Positions 23,085-34,435 of a DNA stretch of 64,000 nucleotides are shown here, in pieces (within the stretch, counting starts at the first letter, position 1; each line of letters opens with the position of its first letter). Under the pieces are notes generated by a model. That model had not been told where the DNA came from, did no database searches, and saw nothing but the letters and a program-made list of their open reading frames with translations. The position numbers and the translations under genes were made by a program. The stretch comes from Capsicum annuum (taxonomy: Eukaryota; Streptophyta; Magnoliopsida; Solanales; Solanaceae): positions 169,448,617 to 169,512,616 of the forward strand of contig NC_061114.1 in NCBI RefSeq assembly GCF_002878395.1, written 5' to 3'.

Positions 23085-23132
23085 ATGCCTCAACTAGATA
23101 AATTCACTTATTTCACACAATTCTTCTGGTCA
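23085..23132 (+). pseudogene. atp8: atp8 (orfB) 5' fragment in the NUMT
   Basis: The frame begins MPQLDKFTYFTQFFWS, the highly conserved N-terminus of plant mitochondrial ATP synthase subunit 8. It then leaves the family at the inversion junction and stops within eight codons (TGA at 23154). Confidence 0.8.
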
Positions 23133-23135
23133 TCC

Positions 23136-23421
23136 GATGCTTCCTTGGCCGTGTGAAACATGGATTAGCATTATGCCATTCCTACAAGTGATGACCCGCC
23201 CAGGATTGCTATGTACGGACTTAGAGATCAAATATAATATGTTTCTGTCAATTCCTCGTGAGCCACTTATTTCTCTGAAACAAGATATTAAAGTCATCTT
23301 CCTCCCTTTGTCCAAGAAGTCGACGGCATTACACCATTGGGATACTTCGAATAAACTTGAGTACATATAGGATACACCAGTGCTAAAACCTTTTCTCGAG
23401 ATATCTTCCAAACTGTTGGGG
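23136..23421 (-). pseudogene. atp8: atp8 (orfB) 3' fragment, inverted
   Basis: On the minus strand the frame reads [20 protein letters not shown], then [27 protein letters not shown] and [13 protein letters not shown]. This is the C-terminal region of plant ATP8. The last residues are replaced at the junction by a chance stop (23130). It is uninterrupted, which suggests a fairly young insertion. Confidence 0.85.
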
Positions 23422-23619
23422 AATGATCACCTTCTTTTTTTTCTTTTCTACAATCGCTTCGTAGAATTCTATGATTGATTAAAATTAATCAAAAGTTAAA
23501 AAATAATGTAACAAAAAATAAAAAAATTAATGAAATAGAAAAAATCAATTAAAGACATATATTCTTAGTTGAACCTATCCTCATATTACCATCATAAGAC
23601 CCTCCCTCCTCTCTAAAAT

Positions 23620-23637
<18 letters not shown>
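23422..23637. repeat. Right copy of the 215-bp direct repeat
   Basis: It begins exactly where atp8 homology ends (AATGATCACC at 23422) and matches 22664-22878 except for a few substitutions. Its TA run has expanded (to 23663), unlike the left copy. Confidence 0.8.

Positions 23638-23663
<26 letters not shown>
23620..23663. repeat. (TA)n microsatellite
   Basis: About 21 TA units at the right end of the duplicated segment. Confidence 0.9.
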
Positions 23664-23665
<2 letters not shown>

Positions 23666-23726
23666 CTTCTATTAATAAGAGTGAAGAAGCATGCAACTCT
23701 TCGTCAACATGTCTGCTTCTTCACCT

Positions 23727-24326
23727 GCTCCGTGATTTTACTATATTATACCTAATTAATTATTTTAAATTATTTATATATAAGAAAATTAATAATACTT
23801 AATTAAAAAAAAGGTAAAATAGATATTTATGACATTTCTGTTTCAGCTGCTTCAATCGTAGTTTTATTATATCACCTCAAATTAATTATTATAAATCATC
23901 TGGGTATTAAATTAATAATATTTAATAAATGATAAAATAGATATAAATGATAAATCAATTCTTGATGTTTTAAATTAATAGGACATCTTATACGAGACTT
24001 ATTTAAAAAAATTAACAAGTATGTTTGCTCCATGATTTTATAATACTACCCTAATTAATTATTGTAAGACATTATATATAAGAAAATTAATAATATTTAA
24101 TAAAAAGGGTAAAATAGACATTCATGACATGTCTACTTCGGCTGCTTCAACCGTAATTTTACTATATCACCCCTAATTAATTATTATAAGTCATTTAGGT
24201 ATTAAAAATTTAATAAAAATAAAATTGTCATAAAATGATAAATTAATTCTTGATGTTTTAAATTAACATGACATCTTATATGAGACTCATTTAAATTTTT
24301 TTCATAAATATTGTTTCATAGTAATT
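23727..24326. repeat. 300-bp tandem duplication, AT-rich
   Basis: Unit 1 begins at 23727 (GCTCCGTGATTTTA), unit 2 at 24027 (GCTCCATGATTTTA). A partial third unit continues to about 24400. Divergence is near 12-15%. The motif GCTGCTTCAAYCGTA occurs inside each unit. Confidence 0.65.
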
Positions 24327-24436
24327 TTTTTATATCACTTTTAATTAGGTATTATAAGTCATTTAGGATATATCCACTTCGCTGCTTCAATCATAAAATT
24401 TGGTTGACTCTCGAATTTATTTCAATTCTACTTATA

Positions 24437-24638
24437 TTACTTATGGGTGCCGTATTTATGTTATGTAATCTGCTTCTGTGCTTTACTATGCGTTTGTGTG
24501 GTATCTCGTGCCTTGAGTCGGGAGTCTATCGGAAACAGCCTTTCTACTTCACCAGAGGTAGAGGTATGGTCTGCGTACATCTTACCCCCCCAGACCCCAC
24601 TAGGTGGGAATACACTGGGTTTGTTGTTGTTGTTGTGT
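24437..24638 (+). mobile_element. RTE LINE 3' tail, 5'-truncated
   Basis: About 200 bp match 46543-46747, where the same 3' UTR follows RTE coding sequence. It begins TTATGGGTGCCGTATTTAT and ends CACTAGGTGGGAATACACTG, GG and (TTG)n. It carries no coding sequence. Confidence 0.7.
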
Positions 24639-24649
24639 TAAATTGGAAT

Positions 24650-25440
24650 AGAAGAAAAAGTACTATAAATCATAACAATTAAAAACTTAAATTATTTTTA
24701 AAATATAATTGAATATCAATGCCACAAAAATTTGGACAAGGAGAGTAACATATATTATTTGAAAATTACATAAAAAATATTATAAATTACAATGGCTAAC
24801 AATTTAAAATGTTTAAAAACATATTAAGAATTTGATTGATTATCTAAATTATATTTGTGTCACGTAAATTCGGGATACTTTTGACATTTTATAATTTGCA
24901 TGTTTTATTATTTTAATTTACTAATTTGTTGATCCAAATGATGTTTTCGAATTTAACATGTTTTAGAAATTTAGTACTATGTTTATTTTAATTTATTTAG
25001 TTTATTTTGTTAAAATATTATATATTTAAAAATTATGTAAAAAAATAATTGTAAGTCATAAATATTAACATCTTATAATATTTTAAAAACATATAGTAAA
25101 AAATATAATTGACTTTTGAAATTCTAATAGTGTCATATAAGTTGAGATAAAACAAGTAACATAAATTATTTGAAATTACATTAAAAGATACTAAAATCAC
25201 AAAGATTAACAACTTAAAATATTTTAAAAAATATATTAGTAAAAAAAATTTGATTGACTCACTAAATTCTAAAATTGGGACAAAGCGAGTAACATAAATT
25301 ACTAAATTACATAAAAGATACTATAAATCACAATAATTACCAACTTAAATTATTGAAAAATTTATATTAATAAAAATTTGATTGACACTTCAAATGCTAT
25401 TTGTGCTACATAAATTGAGATAACGTAAATAACATATGTT
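24650..25440. repeat. AT-rich diverged short tandem repeats
   Basis: Units of about 110-130 bp share GAGTAACATAAATTAYTTGA, ACTATAAATCACAATRATTA and TTTGATTGACTC-like blocks. They end at a GC-rich hairpin (GCCCGTCCTGGCACGGGC, 25443-25460). No gene is visible. Confidence 0.45.
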
Positions 25441-25487
25441 GGGCCCGTCCTGGCACGGGCTACAGTATCAAGTATATATATAAAAGA

Positions 25488-27471
25488 GGGTTATGGATAT
25501 GCTTATATGGCACCTCTCTAAAGCCAAGATTTCAATTTATCTTTTTTTGACATTTTAATTCTTTTTTTTTGGCTAAAAAATTAATAATAATTTATAAAGT
25601 TATAGAAAGATTTATTGCACACAATTATGTCATTACAAGAATAGTCATTACTATCCCACCCTTTCATATGCATTTCTACCGTTTCAAGTATGTCTATTAA
25701 TGTACCACCATTAATATTCATTATGAATTATTAAGAAAAATAAGTAAATGCAATTTAAAAATCTATTGAATTGTGTATAAAATGCGTATGAAAAGAGACG
25801 AAAAGGGTAACATCTCTATTTCTTTCACCCAATTTATTGAAATTTTTTAGTTAGCATCTTTCTCCCTTTTTTATTTTTATTTTGTTCTTCATCTCTTTTT
25901 ACGTTTTTTAATTGTGATTTATTTTATAATGTTTATGACATGTATATAAAGTTATGAAAAATTCTATATTTGATTTTGTAGATGACGCTGGCCGTAGTGC
26001 TCAATCATATATAAGTTAAAGTATCGTTAAAGACAAATATAGAAAAAAATAGAAATTTCATGTTTCAAAGTCTCAAGAGGAGGGTAGTATAAAAATATTT
26101 TCAAGTAAGACCCCTTTTTCATTTTCATTTTGTCCTTCATCTCTTTTTAATTTTCGATATGTGATTTATTTTATGATGTTTTATGACGTATGTACAAGGT
26201 TATGAAAAAATTTGCATTTGATTTTGTAGAAGACGACGGTCATAGTGCTCAACCTTATATGAGCTAAAGTATCGATAAAAACCAAATCGAGAAAGATATA
26301 GAAGTTCCATGTTTTAAAGTCTTAAGAGGAGGAGGAAAGTGTGAAAATACTTTTAACACACACATTATAGGAAGAAATCACAGAAAACAGAAAAGAGAGG
26401 ATATATGAATTATCAGAAATCACAAAATAAAAGAAAAAAAGTTAATGAATAAAATAATAATTATCACCTGCTTTCATTTGTTTTTCTATGGTCTATTTAT
26501 AGTAATTTGTGGTTGACAATTTAAAAAGTATGAAATAAAAAGTCAAAAAAAAAATAGAAAAAAATCAATTACATACATACATCCTTAAAAATATTTTCAC
26601 ACTTTCCTCTTCCTCTTAAAACTTTGAAACATGAAACTTCTATCTCTTTCTCTATTTGGTTTTAATTGATACTTTAGTTCATATAGGGTTGAGCAGTATG
26701 ACCATCGTCTTCTACAAAGTCAAATGCGAAATTTTTCATAACCTTATACATACGTCATAAAACATCATAAAATAAATCACATATCGAAAAATTAAAAAGA
26801 GACGAAGAACAAAATGAAAATGAAAAAATGGCGAAGATGCATCCTTACTTGAAAATATTTTTATACTACCCTCCTCTTAAGACTTTGAAACATAAAATTT
26901 CTATTTTTTTCTCTATTTGTCTTTATCGATTCTTTAGTTCATATATGATTGAGCACTATGGCCAACGTCATCTACAAAATCAAATATAGAATTTTTCATA
27001 ACTTTATATACATGTCATAAACATCATAAAATAAATCACAAATCAAAAAAGTAAAAAGAAATGAAGAACAATATAAAAATGAAAAAGGGACAAAGATGCT
27101 AACTCAAAATTTTCAATAAATTGGGTGAAAGAAATAGGGATGTTACCCTTTTCATCTCTTTTCATACGCATTTTATACACAATTCAATAGTTTTTAAAAT
27201 TGCAACTTATTTTTCTTAATAATTCATAATGAATATTAATGGTGGTACATTAATAGACATACTTGAAACGATAGAAATGCATATGAAAGGGTGGGATAGT
27301 AATGATTATTCTTGTAATGACATAATTGTGTGCGATAAATCTTGCTATAACTTCATAAATTATTATTAGTTTTTAGCAAAAAAAAAAAAGAAATTAAAAT
27401 TTCAAAAAAAGAAGAAAAAAGATAAATTGAAATCTTGGCCTTAGAGAGATGCCACATAGACATATCCATAA
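25488..27471. mobile_element. Large foldback element with about 0.87-kb inverted arms
   Basis: The left arm (25488-26357) and right arm (26590-27471) are inverted copies of each other with moderate divergence, around a 230-bp spacer. Both tips read TTATGGATATG. Each arm contains a direct duplication of about 230 bp (blocks with TTGATTTTGTAGA, GTGCTCAA and TTTAAAGTCT). No open frame of note. Superfamily undetermined; I could not find a clear target duplication. Confidence 0.75.
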
Positions 27472-28941
27472 GGAATCGGAGGAATATAAAACTTGGTACG
27501 AACTTTCACTTAGGCACCTCAAATGGACGTTATTCACTTTTGGCACTTCAAATAGCCCTAAAGTGTGTCACTTTGGCACCTTTTGACATCAGCACTGGTG
27601 AGTGAGTCTCACTCGCTGCCAACATAAAAAAAAAGGGCCAATTAATTTGTGCCAACTCATTTAAATTTCCACATCACTATATACACCTATAATTATTTTT
27701 TTATTGAAAAAAATAAAACACATGGAAAGGGACCAATTATAAAAAGACATTTGTCATTTTTATAAAAATATTTTTTATATAATTAATTTAAATAAAAAAT
27801 ATTAATAATCCCACCCCCACCTTATATCATCTTCCTAAACACCCCATCCCACCCCATATCATCTTTCTCAACCCACTCCATTCCCTAAATCACTTGCCGC
27901 CACCCTACCCCCTACCCTCACCCACCTACCTCTTCCATATTGTCTTCTTCAATCCACAAACACCCGCCCCTGCCACCCCCACCCCCAACATTTTCTTTTT
28001 TCTTTTTCTATTCATACATTTTTCTTCCATTTTTTTTCATACCCATTATCAAATTTTCATTACCACCATAGCATCACGATTACTAAACTCAATTACCGAA
28101 GCAATTACCATTCAAATCCACCACTTACACAGCTTATTCCCACTCTTTGAAATAAAAGAAAAAAAGAAATCTCTTTTTATTTTTCATTTTCGCATGCTTG
28201 AGGATCAGAACTTCTTTCACCTCATCTCTCTCTTTAGCATTTGAACATTTTTTTCTTAACCTGGAGTGCTTCTTTAGTGCGTGCTGATTATAGTCAATCA
28301 GTTAGGATGCAGATGATCTATGTACTTGGTGTATTTCTTTGCTAATATTGATAGCAGGATTGGAGAAAACTGTCACCTCGTAACATCAATTTTCTTGAGA
28401 AAGAATACATACACCTCAATTTTTTGAACTCAATTATCATCAATTCTTGACAAAACTTACAGCTTCATAAAATAGATACGGAGGGTTATGTATACTTTGG
28501 GTGTTTTGGACATTGATTTGTAGGTGGGGTGAGGGTGAGGAAGCTGGGTATTTGGAGAATAAGGAGATTTGGTTGGGTTGGTGGGGGCTGGGTATTTGGA
28601 GAAGATGATTTTGGTAAGTGGGTGAGAGTGTTTGGAGAAGATGGGTTTTGGGGGGTAGGGGTGAATGGGAGGTGTTTGATTATTTTTTAATTTAAATTAA
28701 TAATTTAAAAGTTATTTAGATAAAAAATGAGGAAAAGATGGTAAAATTAAATTAAAAATGAGCGAAAATACAGCTATCACGCGCCAAACCGCTAGTGTAA
28801 ATACTCTTTTTGCTGAATCAACAAAAAGTGTCAAATGACACGCTTTATGGCTACTTGGGGTGTCAAAAGTGAACAACGTCCACTTGAGGTGCCTAAGTGA
28901 AAGTTCATGCCAAATTTAGGGGGCCACCGATGAGTTTTGCC
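27472..28941. mobile_element. Mutator-like foldback element, non-coding
   Basis: The terminal inverted repeats of at least 95 bp (27491-27585 and 28822-28918) share GAACTTTCACTTAGGCACCT and GACGTT-TTCACTTTTG. A C-rich block follows inside the left end (27810-27980) and a G-rich block precedes the right end (28520-28680). The flanks CATATCCAT and CATATATAT agree at 7 of 9 positions, which suits a Mutator-type 9-bp target duplication. No transposase frame. Confidence 0.55.
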
Positions 28942-29368
28942 ATATATATATATATATATATTGATTTCCGGCATTAAAATCAAGATTTCATGTTTAATAT
29001 TGTCATATAAAATCAAATAAATGAAGTATTATTACAGAGAAGGAATTAGGAGTGGCCCCAAAAGGAAGCTAACATTAAGAGCATGTTAAATGTGAAAAAA
29101 CTAAGGAAATTATATTACATTAAATTATGTTATAAGGTTCAAAGTAACGAACATGCAAAAATCAGAAGAGCTCTAAAGCAGAATAAACATAAAATATTAA
29201 GAAGATACAATTTGCAGTAATTCTAAAAAAAAAGGTATGAAATCTAAAGCAGAATGAAGAAGAAAAAGGGAAAGAAAAATTCTATGAAAAGATATATTTA
29301 AGAATTTGATCGAATATGACGATTATAATAAAAGGTATTTATCTATATCTCATGAACAATCATTAATT

Positions 29369-29632
29369 GTTTTTTGTTTCCTACCCGTTGTCCGGTACCT
29401 GCATTGGAGCTCCGACTAATTCGGATCGCCACTGCAACCCCCATTCGAGCTCTGGGTATGGAGAAAATCCTGTTGAGAGCCCCGACTAATTCGGATTGCG
29501 CACTGCAGGCCCCATTCTGGGGGTGGCGCTCTCAACAGAATTTTCTCCATATCCAGAGCTCGAACTCGATACCTTTGGATAAGGATGGAGTAGTCTCACT
29601 ACTACACCATAACCCATGTTGGTCATTAGTTA
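29369..29632 (-). mobile_element. tRNA-derived SINE with internal rearrangement
   Basis: The minus strand has a box A-like ATGGTGTAGTAGTGAG (29610-29595) and a box B-like GGTATCGAGTTCGAGCTC (29573-29556), a body, and an A-rich end. The imperfect direct flanks TCATTAATT and TCATTAGTT match at 8 of 9. The body contains an extra segment: an inverted copy of GAGCTCTGGRTATGGAGAAA plus a repeat of GATCCGAATTAGTCGG, so part of the SINE is present two or three times. Confidence 0.65.
29447..29565. repeat. Inverted repeat inside the SINE
   Basis: Arms of about 35 bp (CGAGCTCTGGGTATGGAGAA… and its near complement ending at 29565) enclose about 50 bp. They would form a strong hairpin. Confidence 0.75.
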
Positions 29633-29756
29633 TATTAACTAATTGACTTATTTAGCTAACTACTAATATATAGATAAATGAAATGACATTGTTATCTTTG
29701 ATCTTCAACACTCTCCGTCAAGTTAATTGTGATATAAAGGCGTTGAAAACATTTAG

Positions 29757-30183
29757 CATGTGTTCAGTATGGAGGAAAATATTTTTCATGAAAAATATTT
29801 TTAAGAAAATATTTTCTAGAAAAATAAATGATTTTTTTTACTTATTTTCTTGTGTTTGGTATGCAACCAAAGGATAATATCCTAAAAATATTTGTATATA
29901 TCTAACACAAAATTATGAACATGAATAGGGTGAAATTAAGGGGTGGGGGATAGGGGTAGGGGAGAATAGAGGTCTAGATTGTTGTGATTTAACTTTTAAT
30001 AAGGAAAATGGGTGGGGCAAGTGGGTTAGGTGGTGTTGGGCGGGGATGAATCGTTGTAAGAGTGGGAAGAGACAATGTTCGTTGTTTTCTTTACTTTCAT
30101 TAAGGAAGTCACTTTTCTTATTCCTCTGAGAGCTTGTTTTTCTAAAGAAAATATTTTTCATAACTTTTACCAATCAAGTATGA
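29757..30183. mobile_element. Possible AT-rich miniature inverted-repeat element
   Basis: The ends carry imperfect inverted AAAATATTTTTCAT-like blocks (near 29775-29820 and 30145-30165) around a G-rich middle. Such elements are common near plant genes. Ends and target duplication are unclear. Confidence 0.3.
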
Positions 30184-30304
30184 GGAACAACAACTACCTA
30201 GTATAATCATATTTAGTGGGTCTGGGGAGGGTAAAGTGCATGCAGTTATTCCTGTTGTGCATGCAGTTGTTTCCAATAGAACTCCTCCCCCCCCCCCCCC
30301 CCCC
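30184..30304 (-). mobile_element. Degraded (TTG)n-ended tail with poly-C tract
   Basis: It has the family core GGGTCTGGGGAGGGTAAAG with a short ACAACAAC start. It runs into an uninterrupted run of 18 C residues (30287-30304). Confidence 0.5.
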
Positions 30305-30347
30305 AATCAAGGCAAAGACGATCTAGACAAAAATACAATATAAGAGT

Positions 30348-31053
30348 TGTAGACACGTAAAATTTATTGGATCAAATTCATATAAAATTTGAATTTGATC
30401 CATATTTTATTAGGTCTAAAATTATTTTGGGGTTAAAAAAAATATAATGATAAGCCTATTTTATTCCTTATCAAGGTCCATCTCACTTTGAAGCCCAAAC
30501 TCATCAAATGACGTGGCATCCCAGTCAAATCCAAGACCAATGAGATGCCGCCACATGTACAAATGATGTGGAAGTCTCATTTAAATTCAACAACCAATCA
30601 AAAGACGCCAAGTGTCAAAGTGACATGTTTCGACTAATCACAAGCAACTAGGCCTATCCCCTATAACTATAAATAGGGGGTAACATAACATTCTAAGGAA
30701 GAAAAAAAGAAAAAGGAGGACATTCTGCGAGTATTGGAGGAAGCTTCTGCATTGACTACACAACTCTTCAACGAATTGACTAACGAAGTTCTGCCCGGAG
30801 ATCAACTCGACAAGACAAAGTGCTGTCAGACAATTTCTGGAGATCCAAACACATTTCTAGGAGACTCAAATCATCCTACATTCGAGAATTGCGCTACAAA
30901 GGCCCTCGAATCACGGAAAAACTTAGGAGAGAAGAATCGAGAGAATAACAAAATTGTACCCGCAAAATTCATTTATACAAAATTATTCTTTTTGTTTATT
31001 TTATTTTTTGCTTGCAGTTAATTTTCAGCATTAACAAAAATTTGTTGCGAACA
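30348..31053 (+). repeat. 5' LTR of the gypsy element (706 bp)
   Basis: It begins TGTAGACACGTAAAATTTAT and ends GTTGCGAACA, and matches 35562-36264 with a few percent differences. A TATA-like CTATAAATAGGGGG lies near 30670, so transcription would start shortly after. Confidence 0.88.
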
Positions 31054-31136
31054 AATTGGCACGCCTAGTGGGACCAGTTCTGCTCTTCATCTCTTCCTCG
31101 TACAAGTCCAAGAAAATCACATATTCAACTACTACA

Positions 31137-32941
31137 ATGAACTTCAGAAAAATTAATGAAATTTTGTGCAAGAAGTCTACTACTGCCACGTCTACTGAGA
31201 TCAAACTTGTTGGCCCCATCAATCGACGCAATATCAACGCTTGTTCTTTGGATGGATCCCAATACTTCACCATTTTGGAGATGACAAAAAGGAGAAAATC
31301 TCAAATTTCGACAGTAACTACAACCTCTGGGGGTAACTTCGCATCTACATTATCAGATGAACCATCTGAAACTGTCTGCAACTTTGGAGAATCTGAAAAC
31401 TTGATGAATTCTCCAACTTCAACGAAAGTCAACACCTTCATGGTTGATGCAATTGACTTGGACGAGAAGTTTGCAATGATGGAGCAAACCATTGAAGCCT
31501 TGAAGAAGTTCGTTGATGAGAAAGATCATCAAATCGCCTGACTTATAAGCAAGTTAGATCTCTACGATCCTGGAGAGTCAAATTATAATCTAACACCGCG
31601 AGAAAAAGTTGATGGTAAATCTCTTATCAAGATAAGTGATAATTACTGCGATGATCGTTCCGCTTCAGTAGCTACTCTAACAGTTCAACAACTACAAGAT
31701 ATGATTACAAACACCATCAAGGCATAATATGGCAGTCCGTCACAAAGTTTCATAGGATACTCAAAGTCGTATTCTAAGCTAATCAAGGGCTTACCGATTC
31801 CTATTGGATATCAACCGCCAAAGTTTCAATAATTTGATGGAAAGGGAAATCCAAGGCAACACATCGCTCATTTTGTTGACACTTATAGCACTGCTGGTAC
31901 ACATGGCGATCTTTTAGTCAAGCAATTTGTTCGATCCTTGAAAGGCAACGTTTTTTATTGGTACACAGACTTGGAGTCTGGATCAATTGATTGTTGGGAA
32001 CAACTAGAAAGTCAGTTCCTAAATCGTTTCTACAGTACCCATCACATGGTCAGCATGATGGAGTTGACAAACACAAGACAAAGTAAAGATGAGCCTGTAC
32101 TGGATTATATAAATCGCTGGAGAACATTGAGCTTTAATTGCAAGGATCAACTTTCTGAAACTTCCGCGGTTGAAGTTTGCATTCAAGGGATGCGTTAGGG
32201 CCTTGTGTATATCCTCCAAGGAATTAAGTCTCAAACTTTTGTAGAATTAGCTACGCGCGCTCATGACATGGAGCTAAGTATTGCAAGTCATAGAATGGCG
32301 TCAGCTATTTTTGATCCTAGGAAGAAAGTCACGAAATTTGAAGACTCACCTGAAGACCAAATTGGGGAATCTATGACGGCAACTGTGAGTTTTGCGAAGT
32401 CCCCTAAAAGACAAAAGTTAAAAGAGGAATCTCTAAAGCAACAAATGCGAGAGGTGAAAAATCAACCAACCTTAAAAGAGTTACAATCAAGGGTATATCC
32501 TTTTCCCGATTCTGATGTTCCTGAAATTCTTGACGAGTTGTTAGCCAAAGAATTCATTGAACTTCCTAAGTCAAAGCGACCTGAAGAATCAAACAAAGTC
32601 GATGATCCTAAATACTATAAATTTCATCGCATTGTTGGTTATACACCACAAAATGCTTCATTCTGAAGGAAAAGATCGTGACATTAATGCAAGAGGGAAA
32701 GATCATCATTGATGATGGCGATATAGTTGACGCAAATCATATTAGTGCCAAACTGCGCCATATGAAAGGTTCAATTTCAAAAGCTCTACAAGCCATGCGC
32801 TCTGTGGAATCACCAAAAGTTGAAAAAATCATCATGCTACAATTTGGGAGCTTTGACCCAATTAGGGTTCCAGCCTTGAAGAAAACAATGAGCAAATCTA
32901 TGCAAAATGACTTCTCCAATAGCAAGAAGGGTGATACTTGA
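31137..32941 (+). pseudogene. Gypsy gag, four in-frame stops and a frameshift
   Basis: From MNFRKINEIL the frame stays the same to 32664 but is cut by stops near 31539, 31725, 31828 and 32196. The retrotransposon gag core is clear at 31930-32190 (FVRSLKGNVFYWYTDLESGS, FLNRFYSTHHMVSMMELTNT, QSKDEPVLDYINRWRTL). Its C-terminal part holds KYYKFHRIVGYTPQN, then shifts frame near 32665 and continues as TLMQEGKIIIDDGD. Gag would package RNA; this copy is dead. Confidence 0.75.
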
Positions 32942-33124
32942 ACATTGATCGCTCGCAAAAGAAAAAAAATATCAAAAGACTTCTAAACTCCAACTTTCAA
33001 AAGTTGACACAAGATCAAGTGCAAATCTATTTCAACCAATGGGGCAATAAATACCAAACTGAAGTGCAACCATACTCCATTACAAAGGGTTGAAAGAAAA
33101 GTTACATTACAAGAATTCTTCCCT

Positions 33125-33430
33125 AAAATGCTCCTTGCTGCACGAGCTTAAACTGTAAGTCAAATATGCTCCTTGCTGAACGAGCTTAAACTATAAGTCA
33201 AAAATGCTCCTTGCTGCACGAGCTTAAACTGCAAGTCAAAAATGCTCCTTCCTGCACGAACTTAAACTGCAAGTCAAAAATGCTCCTCGATGCACGAGCC
33301 TAAACTGTAAGCCAAAATGCTCATCGATGCACGAGCCTAAATTACAAGTCAAGACGCTCCTCAACGCACGAACCTAAACTGCAAGTCAAAATGCTCCTTA
33401 AGGCACGAGCTTAAACTGCATGTCACTCAT
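33125..33430 (+). repeat. 38-bp tandem array in the gypsy interior
   Basis: About eight units of ATGCTCCTTGCTGCACGAGC plus TTAAACTGCAAGTCAAA, with later units changing CTTG to CGATG. It is non-coding. Confidence 0.85.
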
Positions 33431-33789
33431 GGCCCACATGAGTCTAAACTATGAACGGCTCTAAAAAAAGGTATGAAACTTGAATGCATATTTGGAGTCC
33501 TTTGAAGATGCCGTCTTAAAGCAAAAGAATTATTCATAATCTCTCAAGCAATAAAGTCTTCTCGACAAGAAAAAGACTTGTGATACTTTGAATATTGCTT
33601 TAGTCTGGCCTTCAACATATTGTGAAAGTGATGCAGCCTAAAACTTGAAGTAGATGATGAAATTCATGAAGTATCCAAAATCTGAGGAGAAATAGAATAT
33701 CACAAGATTTAGGCTGCAACTTTGGAAAAGTACCTGAGAAAATATAAAGGTTATATGTTGATGGATTTCATGCTTAACGTATATCTGTG

Positions 33790-34435
33790 AGTCTACTTTC
33801 CAATTCAAAAAATGGAAACTGATTCTAATACTTCCACGTTAAGATATGGAATTTATCGTGACGCTGCGCAAAGCTGAAACAACCAGCGAACCAATACTAG
33901 AAGACTATTTTTGGAGCAATATCTGGGATGATTTGGACGCAACCTAATTGTGGTTTCTGCGTGAGATGTAGCTCTATGAGTCTAATTTCCAATGCAAAAA
34001 ATGGAATCTAATTCTGATACTTCCACGTCAAGATATGGAATTTATCGTGATGCTGCGTAAAGCTGAAATAACCAGCGAACCAAGATTAGAAGGCTGTTTT
34101 TGAAGCAATATCTGGGACGATTCAGATGCAACATAATTGTGGTTTCCATGCGAGACGTATATTTGTGAATCTAATTTCCAATGCAAAAAACAAAACCTGA
34201 TTCTGATACTTTCACATCAAGTTATGAAATTTATCGTGACGCTGCGCAAAGCTGAAATAACCAGCGAAACAAGATTAGAAGGCTTTTTTGGAGCAATATC
34301 TGGATGATTTGGATGCAATCTGATTGCGATTCCCATGTAATACATAGCACTACAAGTCTAGTTTCTAACGTAAAAAAATGACTCCTGATTTTGGTACTCC
34401 TACATTAAAATACGGAATTTATCGTGACGCTGTGT
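33790..34435 (+). repeat. 188-bp tandem array in the gypsy interior
   Basis: About 3.5 units; the phrase GGAATTTATCGTGACGCTG recurs near 33848, 34037, 34227 and 34415. Each unit also has GAGCAATATCTGG and TCTAATTTCCAATGCAAAA. Arrays of this kind are frequent downstream of the coding part in some plant gypsy lineages. Confidence 0.8.

Larger units (their letters stand above)
22879..23421. other. Nuclear insertion of mitochondrial DNA (NUMT) carrying atp8 pieces
   Basis: The left part (22879-23132, plus) holds a leader-like segment and the first 16 codons of mitochondrial atp8. The right part (23136-23421, minus) holds the C-terminal two thirds of the same gene in opposite orientation. The middle of the gene is missing. 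The insert is flanked exactly by the 215-bp direct repeats. Recognition rests on the protein match to plant ATP synthase subunit 8 (orfB); the non-coding left part is assumed mitochondrial by continuity. Confidence 0.75.

Noticed and set aside
23137..23370. 77-codon plus-strand frame in the mitochondrial insert
   Set aside because: It is the antisense of the atp8 C-terminal segment, which is clearly coding on the minus strand.
25443..25460. GCCCGTCCTGGCACGGGC hairpin as a Helitron 3' end
   Set aside because: No CTRR-T terminus follows it and no TC start could be matched upstream. A similar GTGCTTAGCGCGGC at 20937 is also without proper ends.
27894..28244. 116-codon proline- and phenylalanine-rich frame
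   Set aside because: It lies in the C-rich subterminal block of the Mutator-like element. Composition explains the open frame.
30734..31021. 95-codon frame starting MEEASALTTQLFNEL as a gene
   Set aside because: It lies within the 5' LTR and recurs in the 3' LTR at 35944, so it is repeat sequence.
33125..33430. Regular 38-bp repeats as a CRISPR array
   Set aside because: Units are directly adjacent with no unique spacers, in a plant retrotransposon.
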